Assembly: GCF_000336575.1 (NCBI RefSeq)
Contig: NZ_AOPO01000002.1
Span: forward strand, 372,006-436,005
DNA: 64,000 nucleotides
Origin: Vreelandella titanicae BH1
GTDB lineage: Bacteria; Pseudomonadota; Gammaproteobacteria; Pseudomonadales; Halomonadaceae
Reading direction: 5' to 3'
Shown here: positions 20,703-28,900 of the stretch, one piece after another
Layout of the letters: each line of letters starts with the position of its first letter
Numbering within the stretch: the first letter of the stretch is position 1
Position numbers and translations under genes: made by a program
Notes under the pieces: generated by a model
Databases searched by the model: none
Seen by the model: only the letters and a program-made list of their open reading frames with translations
What the model was told of the DNA's origin: nothing

Positions 20703-22382
20703 ATGAGCGAAAGCTTTGCTGAGCTGTTTGAACAGTCTCTTAACGACATCAACATGGAGCCAGGCGCTATTGTCGCGGCTCAGGTTGTCGACATTGACGG
20801 TGACTGGGTTACTGTCAACGCTGGTCTGAAATCTGAAGGTCAGATCCCTGCGTCACAATTCCGCGATGAGCACGGTAATCTGAACATCGCTATCGGTGAC
20901 GACGTGCACGTTGCACTTGAAGCCGTAGAAGATGGTTTCGGTGAAACGCGTCTGTCTCGTGAAAAAGCCAAGCGTGCAGAAGCTTGGAAGATTCTTGAAG
21001 CAGCCTTCGAGAAAGACGAAATCATTAAGGGCGTTATTAACGGTAAGGTTAAAGGCGGCTTCACTGTTGAAGTTGACTCTATCCGTGCCTTCTTGCCGGG
21101 CTCGTTGGTTGACGTTCGTCCAGTTCGCGACACTGCGCACCTGGAAAACAAAGAGCTGGACTTTAAAGTCATCAAGCTCGATCCGAAGCGCAACAACGTT
21201 GTGGTATCACGTCGTGCGGTTCTGGAAGCAGAGAACAGTGCCGAGCGCGAAGCGCTGCTGGCAACTCTGCAAGAAGGTCAGCAGATCAAGGGTATCGTTA
21301 AGAACCTGACAGACTACGGCGCTTTCGTAGACCTGGGTGGTGTTGACGGCCTGCTGCACATTACAGACATGGCGTGGAAGCGTATTAAGCATCCGTCCGA
21401 AATCGTTGCCGTTGGCGATGAGATCAACGTCAAAGTTCTGAAGTTTGACCGTGAGCGTAATCGCGTTTCACTGGGTCTGAAGCAGTTGGGCGAAGATCCG
21501 TGGGTCAACATTAAAGAGCGTTATCCAGAAGGCATGAAAGTACACGCGGTCGTCACTAACCTGACTGACTACGGCTGCTTTGCCGAGCTGGAAGAGGGTG
21601 TTGAAGGTCTGGTTCACGTTTCTGAAATGGACTGGACTAACAAAAACATCCATCCGTCTAAAGTCGTTCAAGTGGGCGATGATGTTGACGTCATGGTGTT
21701 GGATATCGACGAAGAGCGTCGTCGTATTTCTCTGGGTATCAAGCAGTGCACTGCTAACCCGTGGGAAACCTTCAACACTGACTACAACAAGGGTGACCGT
21801 GTTTCCGGTACCATCAAGTCAATTACTGACTTCGGTATCTTTATCGGCCTAGAAGGCGGTATTGACGGTCTGGTTCACTTGTCTGACATTTCTTGGACTG
21901 ATACTGGCGAAGAAGCTGTACGCAGCTTTAAGAAAGGCGATGAAGCTGAAGCCGTTATCCTGTCTATTGATCCTGAGCGTGAGCGCATCTCGCTGGGCAT
22001 CAAGCAGATGGATTCTGACCCCGTTGCTGAGTACCTGTCAGTCAACGATAAGGGCAGCATCGTAACGGGTCGCGTCATTGAAGTTGATGCTAAAGAAGCT
22101 CAAGTTGAATTGGCGACTGACGTTATTGCTGTGCTGAAAGCCTCTGAAATCAGTGCTGACCGCGTAGAAGACGCGCGCAATGTGCTGAATGAAGGCGACA
22201 GCGTAGAAGCCCGTATTGTAAGTGTTGATCGTAAGAGTCGTCAGATCAATCTGTCGGTAAAAGCGAAAGACCAAGACGATACGCGTCAGAACCTGAAGAA
22301 GATGCGTGAGCAAGAGCCGGAAACTGCAGGTGGCCCGACCACCATCGGTGATTTGATCAAGCAGCAGATGGGCCAAGACTAA
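20703..22382 (+). CDS. rpsA: 30S ribosomal protein S1
   Basis: 559 residues, against 557 in E. coli, with six S1 RNA-binding domains. The repeated motifs include [40 protein letters not shown] and [20 protein letters not shown]. It recruits mRNA to the ribosome. Codon use is visibly more biased than in neighbours, fitting high expression. A strong terminator follows, and an MvaT gene, not ihfB as in E. coli, comes next. Confidence 0.98.
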   Translation: MSESFAELFEQSLNDINMEPGAIVAAQVVDIDGDWVTVNAGLKSEGQIPASQFRDEHGNLNIAIGDDVHVALEAVEDGFGETRLSREKAKRAEAWKILEAAFEKDEIIKGVINGKVKGGFTVEVDSIRAFLPGSLVDVRPVRDTAHLENKELDFKVIKLDPKRNNVVVSRRAVLEAENSAEREALLATLQEGQQIKGIVKNLTDYGAFVDLGGVDGLLHITDMAWKRIKHPSEIVAVGDEINVKVLKFDRERNRVSLGLKQLGEDPWVNIKERYPEGMKVHAVVTNLTDYGCFAELEEGVEGLVHVSEMDWTNKNIHPSKVVQVGDDVDVMVLDIDEERRRISLGIKQCTANPWETFNTDYNKGDRVSGTIKSITDFGIFIGLEGGIDGLVHLSDISWTDTGEEAVRSFKKGDEAEAVILSIDPERERISLGIKQMDSDPVAEYLSVNDKGSIVTGRVIEVDAKEAQVELATDVIAVLKASEISADRVEDARNVLNEGDSVEARIVSVDRKSRQINLSVKAKDQDDTRQNLKKMREQEPETAGGPTTIGDLIKQQMGQD

Positions 22383-22405
22383 TTATCGATTAGTTATTGG
22401 TTTGT

Positions 22406-22440
22406 AAAAGCGCCGCCCTTATGGGCGGCGCTTTTGTTTG
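22406..22440 (+). terminator. Rho-independent terminator of rpsA
   Basis: A perfect 13-bp stem, AAAAGCGCCGCCC (22406-22418) with its complement (22423-22435), a four-base loop and a trailing TTTTGTTTG. Confidence 0.95.
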
Positions 22441-22708
22441 TAGTGGTTGAGTGCTTGTAATAGCTCTACGGTAGGTGTGTATAGTCGCCATGTTCTATTA
22501 GGGTTAAACTCTTTAAGCAGCAATTGAGTTTTAAAAAAACGATTAGTAATTGAGTGAAAATCAACTAGACTGTTGTCAGTTACTCTTTTTACAGGAATAA
22601 TGTCCCTGCATTCTGAACTAGTGGGTGTCAAGGTTGTCAATCTGCACCTCAGTTAGATCCCATTCAGCTGAGCCCCATTCAGTTGGATAAGCTATTAAAG
22701 GAACCTCG

Positions 22709-23083
22709 ATGTCATTACTTAACGAATATATCCAAAAAGAGCAGCAGCTAAAGCAGCTTCAGGAAGATTTGCAGCGCTTAGAAGGCGACCAGCGTCTAAA
22801 AAGCGAGTTGGAATTTAAGGCCAAACTTGAAGCGCTAATGACTGAGTTTGGCAAGCGCCCAGGCGATGTCATTGCCTTATTGGATCCGGCTGCTGACCAG
22901 CGTACGGCTAAAACCACAGCCAGTGGCAATGCACGTCGTAAGCGTCGTCTTAAAATTTACAAAAACCCCAAAACGGGGGAAGTCATTGAGACTCGTGGCG
23001 GCAACCATAAGGGTCTGCGTAGCTGGAAAGATCAGTATGGCGATGAAACCGTCGAGTCTTGGCTGGAGCGCATGGAAGACTAA
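22709..23083 (+). CDS. mvaT: MvaT-family H-NS-like nucleoid protein
   Basis: 124 residues, the size of Pseudomonas MvaT. Residues 1-60 are the coiled-coil oligomerisation part (MSLLNEYIQKEQQLKQL, ELEFKAKLEALMTEFG). Residues about 78-124 form the DNA-binding domain with YKNPKTGEVIETRGGNHKGL and the RRKRRLK basic run, which together hold the AT-pincer. It should silence A+T-rich foreign DNA, such as the A+T-rich prophage genes in this window. It has its own ribosome site (AAAGGAACC) and a terminator. Confidence 0.93.
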   Translation: MSLLNEYIQKEQQLKQLQEDLQRLEGDQRLKSELEFKAKLEALMTEFGKRPGDVIALLDPAADQRTAKTTASGNARRKRRLKIYKNPKTGEVIETRGGNHKGLRSWKDQYGDETVESWLERMED

Positions 23084-23093
23084 GTTAGTTAAC

Positions 23094-23128
23094 AACCGGC
23101 ATTTCTGTACAGGAATGCCGGTTTTTTA
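23094..23128 (+). terminator. Rho-independent terminator of mvaT
   Basis: AACCGGCATT (23094-23103) pairs with AATGCCGGTT (23114-23123), followed by TTTTTATT. Confidence 0.92.
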
Positions 23129-23171
23129 TTGCCCTGTGTTCAGCTATATCGCTAAGACGTGACCATCACTG

Positions 23172-24002
23172 CTAGGCTATTAAGGGAATACGAAGTTCTA
23201 AATGGTTCGCTTTCCATAATACCTGCGGAGGGTGGCCGCTAACGTGACAGACATTTTTCTTGTGAAGTAGATACATGATGGTATGCATCAACGCGCTATT
23301 TAGATCAGCTAAGTCGTCAAAGCACGTGCTCGCGTAGTGGTGGGTGGGAATGTCGACCCGCCGGTAGTGCACTGGTAACGCAATGTCTTGTGCATTGTCC
23401 GTATCCGATAGGTAAAGACCAAAGTCGGTACGGTATGAATGAAAAAATTCACTATTAAGTGCATTAACCTTATCTGCGAGTATGTCGGGCAGTGCAATGA
23501 CGGTCGTTGATAGTCTAAGGCGCGCCTGTAAGCGCGCTAGCTGCTTATTCTGATAGCTGGCATCCCCTAGCCCCTTAATATGCGTGGGAGCTTTGTAGAG
23601 GCGCATTAGGATCATTTGGCGGTCATTGCTTTTTTCGATGCGCGTGTTAAAAACAGGATGCGGTTTTGGCTGAATGAGCGCGGTTTTCAGGGTTTGTCGA
23701 AAATGGCGCGGACTCAGCTGATAGCGACGTTGAAATGCCCGGGAAAACGACGAGTGGTTATGGTACCCGCAACGTATCGCAATTTGCGCTATATTGAGAG
23801 GAGTAAGCCCTAGCAACACCGCTGCGCGCTCCAATCGCCTTATTTCACGGTAGGCGCTAGGTGAGATGTCAAAGCTTTGGCGAAATTGGCGCCGAACTTG
23901 GGAAGATGAATACCCTATGTGATTCGCAAGGTCTTCAATACCGAGTGGCTTATCAAGTGTGTCCTGCAGCCAGATCTCAGCTCGTGTCATCGCGTTGAAC
24001 AT
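23172..24002 (-). CDS. AraC-family regulator with C-terminal GyrI-like effector domain
   Basis: 276 residues from ATG 24002, preceded by AGAGG at good spacing; 19 further residues are open upstream. Two HTH motifs at the N-terminus (IEDLANHIGYSSSQVRRQFRQSFDISPSAY and IAQIAIRCGYHNHSSFSRAFQRRYQLSPRHFR) resemble MarA/SoxS/Rob. Residues 125-276 (MRLYKAPTHIKGLGDAS to LELRIPLI) resemble the GyrI-like small-molecule-binding domain, as in Rob. It probably controls a stress or drug response. It is divergent from the small MvaT-like gene. Confidence 0.85.
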   Translation of the reverse strand: MFNAMTRAEIWLQDTLDKPLGIEDLANHIGYSSSQVRRQFRQSFDISPSAYREIRRLERAAVLLGLTPLNIAQIAIRCGYHNHSSFSRAFQRRYQLSPRHFRQTLKTALIQPKPHPVFNTRIEKSNDRQMILMRLYKAPTHIKGLGDASYQNKQLARLQARLRLSTTVIALPDILADKVNALNSEFFHSYRTDFGLYLSDTDNAQDIALPVHYRRVDIPTHHYASTCFDDLADLNSALMHTIMYLLHKKNVCHVSGHPPQVLWKANHLELRIPLIA

Positions 24003-24376
24003 TATCTGGCCTCTAATACGTGAATCATACAGGTCGTGCTTATCTTGCCTGTAATGCACTCTCCCAGTGCGTTAGTGTTGGTAACCTGGCTGAAAGGAAA
24101 AAGTTCAGCTTACTGATGAGAGTGGAATCTCTATTCAGGCTACTTGTGGGTAATGTTGATGCGAGGCATCAATTAATGCGTTGTCGCTGACTGTGACGTG
24201 TTTGATAAATGTGTGGGTTACCCTCATATACCTAATAATGATGCCTTTATGCTGGTAATTGGGTGGCAAAGGCAAGTTTGCTCGTTAGCTTTACGCGTTT
24301 GTGCACAGTTTTTGCCAAAAAAAGCGACATTGGCAGTCATATCGACCATTTCAAGCAAGGTGTAAATGAAACATCG
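24003..24376. promoter_or_regulatory. Divergent intergenic region with 15-bp palindrome
   Basis: This 374-base stretch separates the divergent AraC-type gene and the gene at 24377. It holds a perfect palindrome TGATGCGAGGCATCA (24157-24171) and a possible rightward promoter, TTGTCG (24181-24186), 17 bases, GATAAA (24204-24209). The palindrome is a candidate operator; AraC proteins more often bind direct repeats, so the binder is unknown. A GTG at 24263 would extend the downstream frame by 38 residues. Confidence 0.4.
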
Positions 24377-24736
24377 ATGAAATATCAAAAGGTTCAAAAG
24401 CCGATAGATGAGCGCGAGAAGCTGCGTAAGTTTCGTGAGTTAGACGATGCTTTTGCGCAGGCTTTACGCCAATTAGATGACCCAGAGAGCGGTTTCGATA
24501 TACCGACAGGCCCGCCGGTACGCTCGCTTGCGGCATTGGAGCAAGAAGATTTAGAAAGCCAGCAGGAGGAACAGCAACAAGAGCGGGAGCGTATTTTTAA
24601 ACAGCGCTTTGAAGCTTTGTTGAGCGAGTATGGTGTGGATCATTACGACCTGGCCGAGCTGATCGAAGCGCTGCTTGGCTATGGGGTATGGCAGCAGGAT
24701 GTAGTGCCTGCAGCTAGCATATCCAAAACACCGTAG
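24377..24736 (+). CDS. Small protein with MvaT-like oligomerisation segment, no DNA-binding domain
   Basis: 119 residues from ATG 24377 (MKYQKVQKPIDERE). The N-terminal 70 residues are charged and unrecognised, with a Gln/Glu-rich stretch (residues about 55-72). Residues 71-95 (ERIFKQRFEALLSEYG...) align without gaps with MvaT residues 34-58 (ELEFKAKLEALMTEFG...) of the neighbouring gene. Nothing like the MvaT C-terminal DNA-binding motif follows. It could be a co-regulator that joins MvaT filaments, but similarity over 25 residues is limited evidence. The ribosome site is weak, so the start is uncertain. Confidence 0.55.
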   Translation: MKYQKVQKPIDEREKLRKFRELDDAFAQALRQLDDPESGFDIPTGPPVRSLAALEQEDLESQQEEQQQERERIFKQRFEALLSEYGVDHYDLAELIEALLGYGVWQQDVVPAASISKTP

Positions 24737-24759
24737 AAGTCTTTGCAGGTGCCTTTATG

Positions 24760-25647
24760 CTAACGGTAGCGATAAATCCTCAAGCTCGGTAGAAATACAT
24801 CCTGCTCTAGTTTCTCATCGCGTCGTCTTGCCCGTGTGCGGGCAGTGGGAGGTTCTGGCGTAGGCAGGTTAATGTGGGGCAGCCGCTGGTTATTGTCAGG
24901 CACAAAAATAGGCATAGCGGCATTCAGTGCCCGTCGTGTATGCCCATCGTCGAGTGGTTCGGTAAAAAACAGGTTTGCCCGCATCAGCGGGGCCTGAGTT
25001 TGCACCTGGGCAAGCACTTCGCCGCTTGGAATACCGGCTAGCTTGCGTAGCTGAATACGAATATGCGGTGCATCAGTATCAAGCTGCAATAGCTTATGTT
25101 CAGCTTCTTGAACTGACAGGCGTTTAATAGAGCGACCACTACTGTACCAAGCAAAGCGAATGCGTGAGACAGGCGCTTGTGCGATAGGTAGCTGCCGCCA
25201 GCTCTGTTTAAGATGTAAACGGGCAAGTCCATTGCGGCGTAACACTTCATCAACGTGAGGGTGGCGTTGCGGTAGGCGACTTTTTGCATCGCTAAGTGTT
25301 TGGGGAAATGCCTGTTTGATATGTTGTAATTGGTCACTAAAACTGACCTTGGCTTGATTTACAGCGTCTATTGTCATTAGTAGCTCGTCATTAGCGGCTA
25401 CTACGGCAATATAGTTGCGCGTCTCACGGCCATCTTGATCCTGCTCATGCCACATATCGAACAGGGCTTTACGCAACCAATCGCTAGACGGCGCCGTTTG
25501 ATGAAAGAGCCATGTTGCCGGTAGTTGCTGTTCGTATAGTGAAACAGCGGCTTCAATGGTTGCAAGTAGATGATCAAACTGCTGCTCCAGTTGAAGCAGC
25601 AGATGATAGGCCGAAGGCGATGATGGGTTAGCGTTTATCTCGGCCAT
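24760..25647 (-). CDS. tus: Tus-like DNA replication terminus site-binding protein
   Basis: 295 residues, near the 309 of E. coli Tus. I see matching blocks in the right order: a helical N-terminus; AANDELLMTIDAVNQAKVSFSD against the Tus [21 protein letters not shown] region; RIRFAWYSSGRSIKRLSVQEAEHKL against [24 protein letters not shown]; and the C-terminal FLPSLRIYRYR against IIPRLHLYVAD. Basic residues (ARTRARRRDEK) are added near the end. If correct it blocks replication forks at Ter sites. The residue-level match is weak, so the call is probable, not certain. Confidence 0.65.
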   Translation of the reverse strand: MAEINANPSSPSAYHLLLQLEQQFDHLLATIEAAVSLYEQQLPATWLFHQTAPSSDWLRKALFDMWHEQDQDGRETRNYIAVVAANDELLMTIDAVNQAKVSFSDQLQHIKQAFPQTLSDAKSRLPQRHPHVDEVLRRNGLARLHLKQSWRQLPIAQAPVSRIRFAWYSSGRSIKRLSVQEAEHKLLQLDTDAPHIRIQLRKLAGIPSGEVLAQVQTQAPLMRANLFFTEPLDDGHTRRALNAAMPIFVPDNNQRLPHINLPTPEPPTARTRARRRDEKLEQDVFLPSLRIYRYR

Positions 25648-25686
25648 AGTCAGTGTCAGTGCTCGTTAAGTCAGTTTTCGTAAAAA

Positions 25687-25920
25687 CTAGGTCAGTGGTG
25701 CATCCTTGTCGGCTTGCGCCAGTAAGGTTTCTATATCGGCTTCATCCATGGCAGATTCGCCCGATATGCGATGTGACTCATCGGCCCAGGCACCCAAATC
25801 CAATAGTTGGCAACGCTTACTGCAGAAAGGGCGGTAAGTGCTTTCTGGTAACCAGGGCACGCGCTTAGCGCACTGCGGACAATTAACTTCTAGCGGGGAA
25901 TCGTTTGCAGGGCGAGCCAT
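25687..25920 (-). CDS. yacG: DNA gyrase inhibitor YacG (zinc finger)
   Basis: 77 residues. [35 protein letters not shown] contains the four zinc-binding Cys and the typical [12 protein letters not shown] sequence. E. coli YacG binds GyrB and inhibits gyrase. It lies downstream of coaE as in many gammaproteobacteria. Confidence 0.95.
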   Translation of the reverse strand: MARPANDSPLEVNCPQCAKRVPWLPESTYRPFCSKRCQLLDLGAWADESHRISGESAMDEADIETLLAQADKDAPLT

Positions 25921-25955
25921 AAAAAAACTCCAATTGCGTTAACAAGTGCGATATC

Positions 25956-26558
25956 TCAGTAGTTAAGCTGTCGACGGTAGCGTTCATCAAGCCGTGCCAC
26001 TTGTTCCATCATGCTGGCGTGGTCACCGCTGTTATCTATCACGTCATCTGCCTTTGCTAGCCGTTGTTCGCGGGAAAGTTGGGCGGCGAGAATAGCACGC
26101 ACCTGGCTTTCACTCACCCCATCACGCTGTTGGGTTCTCGATAATTGTAGCGCTTGGGGCACATCGACAACCACCGCGCGGTTTACTAGTGTGTTTTGAC
26201 CCGACTCAAACAGTAACGGTGACACAAGCAGCACGTAAGGCGCTCCCTGGGCTTTGAGCCGCGCTAAATGCTGCAATAGCCGCTCCCTTATTCTGGGGTG
26301 TGTGATGGATTCTAGCCACTGGCGTTGTTTTGGATCGTTAAAAATAATCTCGCGCAGGGCGGCGCGATTAAGCGTGCCATCCTGGTGCATGACCTGACCG
26401 CCGAAGCGATTTCTAATGGCTAGCAGTGCCGGTTCTTCAGGTAAGACTATTTCCCTGGCGACATCATCGGCATCGACCCAGGCAGCGCCAAGCGTTTCGA
26501 AGGCGCGAGCGACGGTCGATTTTCCCGATCCAATGCCACCCGTTAATCCGATAATCAT
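25956..26558 (-). CDS. coaE: Dephospho-CoA kinase
   Basis: 200 residues from ATG 26558 (MIIGLTGGIGSGKST), chosen because a GAGG site lies about seven bases upstream; starts at 26570 and 26624 are open but fit less well. It catalyses the last step of coenzyme A synthesis. GLTGGIGSGKSTVARAF is the P-loop; WVDADDVAREI and VSPLLFESG are family motifs. It follows pilD as in other pilBCD-coaE clusters. Confidence 0.95.
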   Translation of the reverse strand: MIIGLTGGIGSGKSTVARAFETLGAAWVDADDVAREIVLPEEPALLAIRNRFGGQVMHQDGTLNRAALREIIFNDPKQRQWLESITHPRIRERLLQHLARLKAQGAPYVLLVSPLLFESGQNTLVNRAVVVDVPQALQLSRTQQRDGVSESQVRAILAAQLSREQRLAKADDVIDNSGDHASMMEQVARLDERYRRQLNY

Positions 26559-26626
26559 CTGCTGCCTCATATAGCTAAAGTTTATAGGGCCACGTTTCAC
26601 ATGGCCAAAGTTCACATGGCTCAATT

Positions 26627-27472
26627 TTACATAAGCAGGTTGAGATACATTGCCATTATTTCATCACCGACTAACAACGCCACCCAGCCGGCGAGGGCGA
26701 GAAAAGGGCCGAAGGGAAACGGTGTGCCGCGTAGGTTAGGTGAGTAGGCCTGGGCAACTATCCCAACAATGGCCCCAAGCCCTGCGGAAAGTATCAATAT
26801 TAGCGGTAAAAAACTCCAACCCAGCCAGGCGCCTAGTGCTGCCAGCAGCTTAAAGTCGCCATAGCCCATACCCTCTTTGCCGGTGGCCAGTTTGAATAGC
26901 CAATAAAAGCTCCACAGTGAAAGATAGCCTACCATTGCGCCGATAACGGCACTTGGCAGCATCAGTGGCTGGAAGAGGAGCTGAAACAGTAACCCTGCCC
27001 AAAGCAAGGGGAGGGTGATGATGTCGGGGAGAAGCTGGGTGCGAAAGTCGATCACGGCGAGCACTAACAGCATCAGACAGGCCCCGTAGACGAAGACTGA
27101 TTCTGCCGTAAGCCCGTGGAGCGCTAGCACCGCCATGGCCAGTAAGCCACCGGCTACTTCTACCAGAGGATATTGAACGCTAATCGGTGTTTGGCACTCA
27201 GCGCAGCGGCCGCGGCGCTTTATCCAGCCAATCAATGGCAGGTTGTCGTGCCATGCAATGGGGGCTTCACAGCGTGGACACATAGAGCCTGGTGTGGCCA
27301 AATTAAAGCGTGGTGAGTGTTCAGCGCTAAGCTCAAGTGCTTCGCGGGCTTCATTACGCCAGCCACGCATCAGCATCACCGGCAGGCGCGTAATCACCAC
27401 ATTTAGAAAACTGCCCAGGCATAGCCCAATCAATAAAACGATTAACCACAGGATAAACGGAGGGTGATGCAT
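26627..27472 (-). CDS. pilD: Type IV prepilin leader peptidase/N-methyltransferase
   Basis: 281 residues from ATG 27472 (MHHPPFILWLIVLL). It cleaves the prepilin leader of PilA and methylates the new N-terminus. CPRCEAPIAWHDNLPLIGW and CAECQTPIS give the four-Cys cytoplasmic zinc motif. The two catalytic Asp are in VIDFRTQLLPD and GMGYGDFKLLAALGAWLG. Eight or so membrane helices are visible. It is separated from pilC by a MITE-like element. Confidence 0.95.
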   Translation of the reverse strand: MHHPPFILWLIVLLIGLCLGSFLNVVITRLPVMLMRGWRNEAREALELSAEHSPRFNLATPGSMCPRCEAPIAWHDNLPLIGWIKRRGRCAECQTPISVQYPLVEVAGGLLAMAVLALHGLTAESVFVYGACLMLLVLAVIDFRTQLLPDIITLPLLWAGLLFQLLFQPLMLPSAVIGAMVGYLSLWSFYWLFKLATGKEGMGYGDFKLLAALGAWLGWSFLPLILILSAGLGAIVGIVAQAYSPNLRGTPFPFGPFLALAGWVALLVGDEIMAMYLNLLM

Positions 27473-27507
27473 GGAGCTCCTTAGGTTTCTAGAAATTAGC
27501 GTTTTTT

Positions 27508-27653
27508 TAGGCTCTGTCTGAAAAGTCGGCGAGCGAAGGCCAGACAAGGCAAAAATCGGCGAAAAGACAGAGTTTACATGGTGTAAATGAGTACTTTGAG
27601 CCGATTTTTAACGCCGTATGGTCGAGCGCAGCCAGTTTTCTGACAGAGCCTAA
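27508..27653. repeat. MITE-like palindromic element in the pil cluster
   Basis: About 146 bases bounded by inverted ends: TTAGGCTCTGTCTGAAAA at the left and its reverse complement with one mismatch at the right (27636-27653). Inner blocks also pair (AAAATCGGCG near 27554 with CGATTTTT near 27602). No open frame is present. It fits a non-autonomous transposon remnant, possibly with TTA/TAA target duplication. It fills most of the gap between pilC and pilD, and its transcript would fold into a long hairpin. Confidence 0.75.
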
Positions 27654-27664
27654 GCATTTGGTGC

Positions 27665-28897
27665 TTAGAGGGCTGCGCCCAAGTCGAAAATGGGTAAGTA
27701 CATAGAGACAACCACACCGCCAACGAGCACGCCCAGTACTACAATAATAACCGGCTCCATGAGCGAGGTAAGAGCATCGACCTTATTGTCGACTTCTTCT
27801 TCGTAGTAATCGGCAACACGATTAAGCATGGCATCCAGCGACCCCGCTTCTTCACCGATACTGACCATTTGGATTGCCAAGGGGGGAAAGCGGTTGGTCA
27901 TCCGCATGGCGAAGTGTAGCTGTTGCCCGGTGGCTACGTCCTGGCGCGTTTGTACCACCGCGCGTTCGTACACTTTATTGCCAGTGGCACCGGCGGCGGT
28001 ATCTAAGCCTTCTACGAGCGGTACACCGGAGGCAAAGGTCGTCGCTAACGTGCGAGAAAAGCGCGCGATCGCGGATTTATGCACGATGTCGCCAATGACC
28101 GGTAACCGAAGCAGCAGTGCGTGCATGCGGTAGGCGACATTGGGCGAGCGCTGAATGCTTATTTTGAGCAGGAGCATGGCGGCAAACACTGCGCCGAGTG
28201 CCACTAGCCAATAACGCTGGGCAAGCTCGGATAAATTCACGGTCAACTGGGTCAGTGCTGGAAGTTCAGCGCCAAAGCTCTGGAACATGCTTTCAAATTC
28301 AGGCACCACTTTAATCAACAGCAACATGGTCACAGCAATGCCAATCGTCATAACGGTGGTGGGGTACCAAAGCGCTTTTTTTACTCGCGCTTTCAGCGAC
28401 TCAACCTTCTCCTTATAGGTCGCAAGACGATCAAGCATTTGATCCAGCGCACCTGACTGCTCGCCGGCGCTGACTAGGTTAACAAACAGGCGATCAAAGT
28501 GTTTGGGGTGGCGGTTCAATGCATCAGAGAAGCTGGAGCCCGATGATACATCGCTTATCATCTGTTGCATTAGGGCAACCATAGCAGGTTTTTTGAGGCT
28601 CTCTGCCACCACTTGAAGCGCCTGTAGCAAGGGGATACCGGCGCGAACCATTGTGGCCATCTGGCGCGCAAAGACCATAACGTCGTTGGGGTTAACTCGG
28701 CCGTTGCCGCCTAGGTTGCCTTTTTTACTAATCCGGCGGATAACGATATTTTGCTTGGTGAGTTTAGCGGCTACTTCGGCTTTACTGCGGCCAATCATCT
28801 CACCGCTTAGCGCTCTATCCTGGGGGCCTTTACCGATCCATTTCCAGCGCGCTAGCTTGATGGCGGGCGTTTGGCGTCGACGTGCCGTTTTAGCCAT
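27665..28897 (-). CDS. pilC: Type IV pilus inner-membrane assembly protein PilC
   Basis: 410 residues with two GspF domains. FARQMATMVRAGIPLLQALQVVAE and FSRTLATTFASGVPLVEGLDTAA are the duplicated signatures; three membrane helices follow the family pattern, the last at the C-terminus (VIIVVLGVLVGGVVVSMYLPIF). It anchors the PilB motor in the inner membrane. It starts four bases before the pilB stop region, so the two are cotranscribed. Confidence 0.95.
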   Translation of the reverse strand: MAKTARRRQTPAIKLARWKWIGKGPQDRALSGEMIGRSKAEVAAKLTKQNIVIRRISKKGNLGGNGRVNPNDVMVFARQMATMVRAGIPLLQALQVVAESLKKPAMVALMQQMISDVSSGSSFSDALNRHPKHFDRLFVNLVSAGEQSGALDQMLDRLATYKEKVESLKARVKKALWYPTTVMTIGIAVTMLLLIKVVPEFESMFQSFGAELPALTQLTVNLSELAQRYWLVALGAVFAAMLLLKISIQRSPNVAYRMHALLLRLPVIGDIVHKSAIARFSRTLATTFASGVPLVEGLDTAAGATGNKVYERAVVQTRQDVATGQQLHFAMRMTNRFPPLAIQMVSIGEEAGSLDAMLNRVADYYEEEVDNKVDALTSLMEPVIIVVLGVLVGGVVVSMYLPIFDLGAAL

Positions 28898-28900
28898 GCC

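Noticed and set aside
22419..22640. 73-residue minus-strand frame after rpsA
   Set aside because: It runs into the rpsA terminator and lacks motif support; the gap more likely holds the mvaT promoter.
25321..25329. ATGTTGTAA, the core of an E. coli Ter site, inside the Tus-like gene
   Set aside because: It lies in coding sequence, lacks the critical G at the position before the core and diverges after it, so it is probably chance.
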